A stretch of 64,000 nt of DNA from Falciphora oryzae. Lineage: Eukaryota; Ascomycota; Sordariomycetes; Magnaporthales; Magnaporthaceae. The notes beneath the pieces are model-generated. The model was not told where the DNA came from. It searched no databases and saw only the letters and a list, made by a program, of their open reading frames with translations. This document shows, in pieces, positions 56,912-64,000 of the stretch (the first letter of the stretch is position 1; the number at the start of each line of letters is the position of its first letter). Location of the stretch: contig JNVV01000003.1 of NCBI GenBank assembly GCA_000733355.1, positions 935,654 to 999,653 of the forward strand. The letters are read 5' to 3'. Made by a program: the position numbers and the translations under genes.

Positions 56912-59900
56912 GTCCCCGCCTCTTATCCCCCCGGCGCAGTGGCTCTAGTTGCTCCTTGAATGGGCGTGTGTGGTTGCTTCAGTTCCTTTTTCTCGCGGCA
57001 GACACACCCTCGTCCACCGTGTAGTAGTCGAGCTCCGTAAGCATGGAGTTTGGTGAATAATATCTCTCGGTGAACTCTCTCTAATTACTGGAAACGAGCG
57101 CCGAGTCCGGGCCCGGGCTGGCTAGGACGCGGGAGGGGATATGGGGACAAGGAGTGGACGGTGGGCTGGTATAGATGATCAATCTACCGGCTTTGCGCAA
57201 TATCATGTCCTCCCACGGCCAGATAGAATAAGCGTCGTAGGCATCTCACATGAGCTGGGGGGTTCGGACTGTCTTGTAGTGGGATGTCGTCGTCGGGACG
57301 GACCTCGATGAGATATCCGGGCCCTAAATAGCCAGGGAGCCATAATTCAGACTACCGTTGACGGGAGTTGCTTGTTTTTCTTGCCTGCATCTCGCCGCAT
57401 TCGGGCTTGCAGTTCGTCACAGAAACATCTCTATGCAGATTGGTTCTGTCGAGCACACTTGACGTCGCAGCGGAAGCTACAGATACCTAGGTATGCGTAC
57501 ACGTAGGTAAGGTAGGCATGTGGGCGACATGGGTAAACATGCAGGTGAGCGCCAAGGTTGCCGCTCCCTGCAAGGGCCTTTCCCGACCCCCAAACAGACG
57601 AATGACCTTCCCTATTCCGTGCTTGGTCGCGATCATGAGTGTGTGGGGGCCACAGGCTCGTGTCTGTTTCTCGAGTCCGACGGGCTGTATGGCAAGGCAA
57701 ACCCGGCTCCGGAAACATAGTGAGGGAGTAAAAAGCACCAGACAGGGGCTGGGGTGTTCGGGAATCACACATCGCGTGGCAACTAGCCAAATCGCTGATC
57801 CATCCCAACCTGCTTCTTACACTTCGAGAGGGTAATGTCGACCCGGCAGTTGAGGTTGCCTGCGACGGCTTCGGCTGGCGGGAGCTTGCCGTGGTGGAGA
57901 GCCCGGCCCTGAGTCTTTGCTGCATACGTGGTTTCGTACGAAAATAACGGCCCACCTTGAGGCACCTGCTAGGGGCCCCATGCTCCAGGCGGTCCAATCG
58001 CAGATTTTTGAACGAGTAAAATCATCCCAGTTCGAAAAGATACATCTGCCCCCTCACGGAATCCAGCGCCACACTGGTTGGGTTTCCTGTGAGTTGACTT
58101 CTGAGTTTTCTGCTGGGACGAGCCAGGATAGCCCTCCGTGTAGCGCGGGACCTGCCCCTGGGCCCTTATTTACCGATTAGACCTACGTAGGAGCCAGATA
58201 AAAAAAAAATCTATTGATGGGTGTCTGGATCCAAAACAAGGCCGTTGTCAGTTGCTGATCAGTCCAGATGGTGGTCCCCTACCGCAGCAGACCAACCCCT
58301 CGCTCTGATGCACAGCACTTGCGTCGGGCTCGGTAGGAAACCAAAGCTGAGGCCACATCGGCATCGTTTCTCTCGACGATAGGTCGTCTGATTATGCAAA
58401 CAAAGCTGATGTTTCACCTCCCCTCCAATGTCGTGCAGATGCAGTCAGTGCCCGTGCGGTTTCTAGGCACGGCTACGCTAGAAACGACATCGGCGCCGCG
58501 GGCTCTGATCTCGATAAAGTTTCAGGCCCGTCTCGCGCTGTGCGGGGAGTCAAATATTACTTCCCTTCAACCTCAAGTGACGAATACGGACGGCCGCACC
58601 GGAGAACCAGCATATCCTTGTCTGGACAATGTACTTATCTACAACTTTGACCATCCAGAGGCTTCCCAGACGCGGGCTGATACTAAAATTATCCAAAGAG
58701 TATCCGGACGGCTGGAATCCCGCCAAGGCAAGTGTCTGTACAAAAACACCAATCTACCTGACGTCGTGATCTGATGATGCGATGGTGATGCTGAGGGCCA
58801 TACCAGGGATTGGAACTAATTAATTAATTATCCAAGTTTAGCAAGAACACATCTACCTTTCCCGAGCATCCGGAATATTCTCACGGGCATCATCGGCTAT
58901 CCCGATGTTCCGAAAGCTGACAAAAAGAAACCCTATGGCATGGCCAAGACGATCCTCGAGCCTTCGGCCCATCCGGCGGTATTGATTTCTCCTGAAGTTT
59001 TCACGACGATAATCGTCTTCCTATAAAGTCTTATCATCATAGATGTGACTGTAACTCCGGATCCTGAGTAACGCCCTGTGGAAGCACAAAGACCTCACCC
59101 CATGGTGTTTTAGGCTCGGCGTTCAGTGATCTTGTCGCGACGGCGACACATGGGTGCCTTGTAGGTTCTCGGTCTTCCACGCTCTCGAGTTGCACTGAGT
59201 GAAATTGACTGTTAGGTCAGCAGAAGACCAACACCTTCACAGCCAGTCGGCGATCAAGATTGAAATATTCGGGGCACCATTATTTACCGAGCAGTTCGGA
59301 GTCTCTCCCACAAATCATCGGCACCCTCAGGAGCTGTCGTCTCCGCTGCACACTCTGCGACTGAATCCTGAGAGAACAAAGCCAGGCTCCTGTGTGGTGA
59401 TGTGGAAGCATCGCTTCGTGCCGAGGGCGGCGCTTTCTGTTCAGTCACCGTGGTTGTTGTGGGCGAGTTGGCCAGCAGCTGGGGCGGACTGTCCGAAACC
59501 CTTTCCGCCTCCACTTTCTTGTCACACCGTTTGTCTCGGGTCCCGGCCGGGCGGGCTTGCTGGTGCTTCGATCGCAGACTGAACATCAGAAGCTCGTGTC
59601 TTTCGGGCTGGTTGAGATATTTCTTCAAGGTGATACGGTGGTGACCATGAGCCGAGCAGAGATGAGAGGAACGTATGTCAGGGGTGAGCCTATGTGCAGA
59701 GTGAATAAGAGGAGTTATTTAGCATCAAACACCGCTATTTCAACCCCTGAAACAGTCAGATGAGAATGCACGTGTGCTCGTACCTGGTATGTGGAAGACG
59801 ATGGGATATGTCACACCAGGCCGTCACTGGGTCTATGTTTGCCCATGCCCCTATCCCCTCCAGGGAAGTTTGACGGTTATGAGCCATGGCTGCAGGATGT

Positions 59901-60031
59901 TTGAGCTCGGTGTTCCTTGTTGCTGAGTTGGACAGAAGCTCATGCTTGATGTCAAAGGTTTGCTGCTAGGGGGAAAATTAAAAGAACAAGAGAAGTAAAG
60001 AGGAGAGAGGAGAGATGAGGGGGTAATAGAA

Positions 60032-60062
<31 letters not shown>

Positions 60063-61199
60063 ACATATGTGGAAAGAGTGACTTGCTGGAAGTCCTCCAA
60101 CAAGGGGCAAGGGCCACTTGCTGATCAACACACGCGGCCCACGACCACTTCAAAACCACCACAGTCATAAGGCAACCTGTCGTTTGCAGAATCCCACAGG
60201 AGCTAGTGGAACTCCCCAAACCCGTTCGGGCTATTGAGCCTCCAGAACCACACCGCCGGGCCAGGGCGGCTGCCGGCAAGGGAAGACCCAGGTATCCAAT
60301 GGATGTGGAGCTAACGACATGTCGGGTGTCCCGGCCCAGCGGTTCACGCGCCAGTAAACTTCCGTGGCACCAGATCTATCCAGGATGCCGAGGTGGTAGC
60401 CAATAACGGCCCACAATCTCGGTGTAGTGTGCACCTAGACAGAACGGGCCTTGAATCCCTGCCTTGATGGTGCGCGATTTTTAGGGGCCTTTGTCTGCAT
60501 GGATGCACCAGCTCGAGGACCAAGACGGAGCGAGTTCCCTGACGAAGATCGCTACGGCGTCTTGTCCGCCGGGGCTGAAGTTTTTCATGATGACAGCTGA
60601 CCTTCACGTTTTATCGCAAAAATATACAATGGAGAACCCTACAAGGCAAGTTGGGAAGCAGCCGGCCTCTTTACAAGTATTAAAGTCTCCGGACCGTCTC
60701 CGTGGTGGGGAAACGTTTGTCTTTTCGGGCTGTTTCGAGGTGTATGACGCTCAGTTCCACCCATAACCAAGGTGGGATGGGCAAATATGCAAGATCTCGC
60801 CTACGCCCGGGCGCCACCTGCAACTCCCCGACTCCTTCCCAGGCTGTCGGGTCTGTCATCCTTGGTAATACATTCCAATGCACATTCAGGGGCTTTGAAA
60901 TAGCGGTGAGGCGATAATAGGTTTTTGGGTTGGTAGGCAGATATCTTTGGGCCATTTCCTCCACTCGTAGCCAATTAAAAGACGCATTGGGTGGAGAAAT
61001 TCGATGGGATGGATGAAGGCGACCGATGTTGCACAGCGTAACGAGAATGAATTGATCTGATTGGATTGATTGATTGATCTGTCTGATTGATGATGCTCCA
61101 TGCCCGCTGGGACAGATTCCCCGCAAATTTTGCCTGCAGCGCGTCCTGCCCAACACGTCCGTGCACTTGACTAATCAATTCCTGCACCGCATGCAACAC
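56912..61199. other. Gene-poor stretch, 4.3 kb
   Basis: From the DUF3112 start to the Copia 3' LTR. Short frames only, none recognisable. It contains a purine-rich tract ending in A25 (59968-60061), short tetranucleotide repeats near 61066, and at its right end the undefined LTR. Confidence 0.5.
59968..60061 (+). repeat. Purine-rich tract ending in A25
   Basis: About 94 bases with fewer than ten pyrimidines, ending in an uninterrupted run of 25 A (60036-60060). It could be a retroposed poly-A tail, a triplex-forming tract or simple low complexity. I see no target-site duplication by eye. Confidence 0.7.
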
Positions 61200-64000
61200 A
61201 CCCCCTCAGGGATCGCCCTTTCGGCGGTTCCTGCCTTCAAATCCCGGTAGGGGATAAAGTCAGGCCTTCCAACGTCACGTGACAGTCGTAATTGGGAGGG
61301 TAGGACCTGTATCAGCCGCCTCCATAAGGGCCTCTAGGCCGGCCTCACCCCCTGGGAGTGCGTCTTCTCTCTCTTCCAGGTCGATCTCCGTCTCTTCTGC
61401 CAGCGAGATTTGCAGGGAAACGTCGACAAGTCCCAACTGCTGTAGAAATCCCTCCCATTTTGCCTTGGTAAGGGGTTTGGTCAACCCATCCGCCAATTGG
61501 GAATCCGTTAGGACGTACTCGACGGTTACCCTACCGGCCTGTACTTCTTATCGCACCCAGCAATTGTATATATCGACGTGCTTAAGCCGAGAGTTTAAAC
61601 GGGCTTCTCCCGGCGTAAGCACTCGGATTGTCGACGTGTTGTCACATAGAATCCGGGTGGTCCAGGACTTCAAAGTAGTAAGTTTCAGCTCTTTGGGCAT
61701 TGTAGGGGATAGCTCCTGCAGGAGTCGGTTGATGAAGATGCCCTCTTTTGCGCCTTGAGAGACGGCCAGGAGCTCCGCTTCGCACGTAGACGTAGCCACT
61801 GTAGGCTGCTTGTTGGCTCTCCAGCCGACGATCCCTCCACAGAGCTTCACCACGTATCCTTGTGAACTAACCCGGTCGAGTTTGTTATCTCCGTACGAGG
61901 CGTCTGTGTATACCACCAGGCCCTCCTCACCACCAAACGATAGCCCGAGATTCCGGCTACCAGATAGGTAGTGCAATACTCGGTCAGCTGCTTCGTGGTG
62001 GGCTGGAGAGGGGTTGGTGTTGAAGCGGCTTAGTCGTGATACACTGAAGGCGATATCCGGCCGGGCTGTGACTGCAGCATATAGGAGCGAGCCTATCTTG
62101 CGCTGGTACCTCTTTATCTCGCTCGCCAATGCCCGCATCTCCGCTGGGATTAGCTCTACGGCCGTCATGGGAGTAGCCGGAGGCGGAAAAGGGGCCGCGG
62201 AGTCGGCTAGCCTGGAGATCTTGTCGATATAGCCGGCTTGAGAGAGGTATATCCGCCTTTTCTGCCTTTCTCTTAGGACTTGCATCCCTAGGAACCATTG
62301 CAATGGGTGGCCGCCAGTCATTTTGTACTTTTGCTTAAGACCCTGGACGGCCTGCATGGCGGATTCGCGCCAATTTTGGGGAAAAACAACCAGGAGATCG
62401 TCCACGTAAACCAGGATCATCACCTGATCTTTGACGAAAACACACGGTTCGTTTTTTAAAGCCTGGAAGCCGAGTTCTTGCAACCTACCGCCTAGGTCTT
62501 GTTGCCAAAGTAAAGGAAATTCGCGCAAGCCGTATAGTGCTTTCCTAAGGCGACAGACCTTGCCGTTCTCTCGGAATCCACTTGGCATCCTCATGTATAC
62601 CGTCTTTTTAAAAGGTGCGTGGACGAAGGCGTTGGTAACATCGTATTAGAGGATCTCCCAATCGTACTTTGCTGCGAACGCCAGCATAATTCTGAAGGAA
62701 CGCGCAGCCAGGGTAGACGCGTAAATTGTCTCTCCCGATGCGACTTGTTGCTGATCTCCCCGAACAACGAGGCGTGCCTTGCATTTTTGGAATCTCCCGT
62801 GCTTATCGAACTTGTGCACAAATACCCACATGCAATCGAGCAGCTGTTGCCCATCTCTTTCCACCTTATCTACCACGTCCCACGAGCGCATCTCATAGTA
62901 ACTCCTTATGTGGGCTCGCTATGCTTCTCGGTGAAGGCGTTCCAGTGGGTGATTGTCTAACTGCCACTAGTTCTTTAGCGGATTGGGGGCGTCGCGTCGG
63001 TGCAAACGGCCCCGCGATACCCGCTTGAGAATCTCCTCGTTCGATAATGTCTGTGGCAGCTGGTTTGGGTGCTGTAAACGCCCTGTCCGTGCTCTGCGCG
63101 CCATCGACGCTTTGGTTTCTAGACGCCCGTCCACTTTGCCCGCACCCCCTGAAACCCGGCCCGCCTCAAAGGCTGCCATCCACTCTTGGGGTGCCGCTTT
63201 GGCCAAGGTTTCCCGGGTCCCTAACACCCCCTCGGGCATAATTAGGGCGGCAAACGCGCTAGGAGACTGGACTGGAATATTATTGGGACTCGGATAGGCT
63301 TATTTGGCTTAACTGGCCAAAAGGTGATCAATCTCTAGCGCGTTGTCACAATCCCAACCCCCCTGGATATGCTCTACAGGGGCCCACATCTAGGTATCTC
63401 GCTTCAACCCTACTCCTAGTCCTAAATCTGCCCACCACATTCCGGTGGCGTTTAGCTCTATAAGCTGGTCTTCCGGCTCGGGGTCTAAACCTAGAACTAA
63501 GCTCATTCTTCCACTTGCATCCACAAATGTATTTTGAAAACGTGTAGCAATCTCTTCCGATGTTAGGGCAACTTCTTAGGACGTACCTTTGGCATAATCT
63601 TCGGGTTTTCCGGAATAGAAATTGGATTCGTCAAACAATACGTCTCTAACGCGTACAACCTTCCCTAACCCAGGCGCCCAGACCCTATAAATATTAACAG
63701 AATCGTATCCAACCAAAAAGCCGATCATCGCCTTCGAGTTGGTCTTATCTTCCACTTTCTTCATAAGCCTCCCCGCTACGGTTAGGACATAAACCTTACA
63801 ACCGTAAGCACGTAAATGCGTCTGGCGCAGCTATTTCGCGGCCGTTACGTGTCCATCACGGTTCGCCAGATAGCCCATGAAACGCTCGTATGGGGACTGC
63901 CAATTAAACCTCTATGCCGGCAGCCTGTTATACAGATATGTGGCTGCGGAAGCTGCCTCGGTCCAGAGGTCTCGGGGAAGGTTGGCGTGCAGTAGCATGG
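61200..64000 (-). mobile_element. Ty1/Copia retrotransposon pol, RIP-like mutated, cut by window edge
   Basis: One minus-strand frame runs from 64000 to a terminal TGA at 61275-61277. In order: integrase C-terminal part (LPRDLWTEA, YLYNRLP, YERFMGY, GCKVYVL; about 64000-63580), a linker, reverse transcriptase (YDVTNAFVHAPF, VYMRMPSGF, LRKALYGL, YVDD at 62408-62397, GMQV), then RNase H (VVYTDASYGD, ATSTCEAELLA, HVDIYN, ADGLTKPL). The order integrase before RT identifies Copia. Ten internal stops are all TAA or TAG with no frameshift. A purine tract (GAGGGGG) at about 61208-61201 followed by TGTGTTGC fits a polypurine tract and LTR start at 61200; the LTR's other end was not located. gag, protease and the 5' LTR lie outside the window. 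Confidence 0.92.

Noticed and set aside
57431..57997. 188-codon minus-strand frame in the gene-poor right part
   Set aside because: Composition is Ser/Arg/His-rich without order or conservation cues; probably chance.

Overview
The window reads as a chromosome segment of a filamentous ascomycete, most likely a Sordariomycete. The genes carry short introns (about 60-270 bases, GT...AG, often with a CTAAC-type branch site), coding third positions are GC-rich, and two Zn(II)2Cys6 regulators, a DUF3112 membrane protein, a HET-domain fragment and a Copia element with a RIP-like mutation pattern are present. No rRNA, tRNA or CRISPR was recognised. Gene models below were spliced by hand from reading frames and splice signals; all lack transcript evidence.

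Layout. 1-6.5 kb is a housekeeping block: a possible partial gene at the left edge (-), Mediator subunit MED4 (+), a transmembrane-9 (EMP70-type) protein (-), and an LCP5/neuroguidin-type ribosome biogenesis factor (+). 7-16.4 kb is an accessory group: a four-exon flavin monooxygenase (-), a secreted beta-lactamase-fold serine hydrolase (+), a C6 zinc-cluster regulator (+) and a class I glutamine amidotransferase broken by one stop codon (-). There is no polyketide or peptide synthase, so if this is a pathway it is a small one. 17.8-28.5 kb holds an Arg/Ser-rich protein of unknown function, a secreted S53 sedolisin protease, a protein with N-terminal tandem repeats, a DUF1857-type small protein and a second C6 regulator. 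30.7-36.3 kb holds a small secreted cysteine-containing protein resembling the Asp f 4 allergen family, a 164-base assembly gap, a Vps38/UVRAG-type autophagy and sorting protein, and a thioesterase with one internal stop.

36.3-40.3 kb is gene-poor. 40.3-44.4 kb has a Gly/Ser-rich mini-protein, a HET-domain gene that ends in a triplet microsatellite, and a fucose-specific lectin with a clear TATA box. 46.5-56.9 kb has a 2,3-dihydroxybenzoate-decarboxylase-like amidohydrolase, a GPI-anchored chitin deacetylase-type enzyme and a DUF3112 membrane protein with a long Pro/Ser/Thr-rich ectodomain. 57-61.2 kb is gene-poor, and from 61.2 kb to the right edge lies a Ty1/Copia pol on the minus strand.

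Most notable observations. (1) The Copia pol stays in one frame for 2.7 kb with ten internal stops, all TAA or TAG, which is the pattern expected from C-to-T mutation at CpA (RIP). (2) Three otherwise intact single-copy genes (monooxygenase, amidotransferase, thioesterase) each carry one in-frame stop with good coding sequence on both sides. (3) The TMN9 gene has a stop-free intron of exactly 27 codons, so retention would keep the frame. (4) The HET gene runs into a (GTA)23 repeat. I found no convincing wholly new biological system; the nonsense-codon set and the repeat-headed protein at 22-22.9 kb are the best leads.
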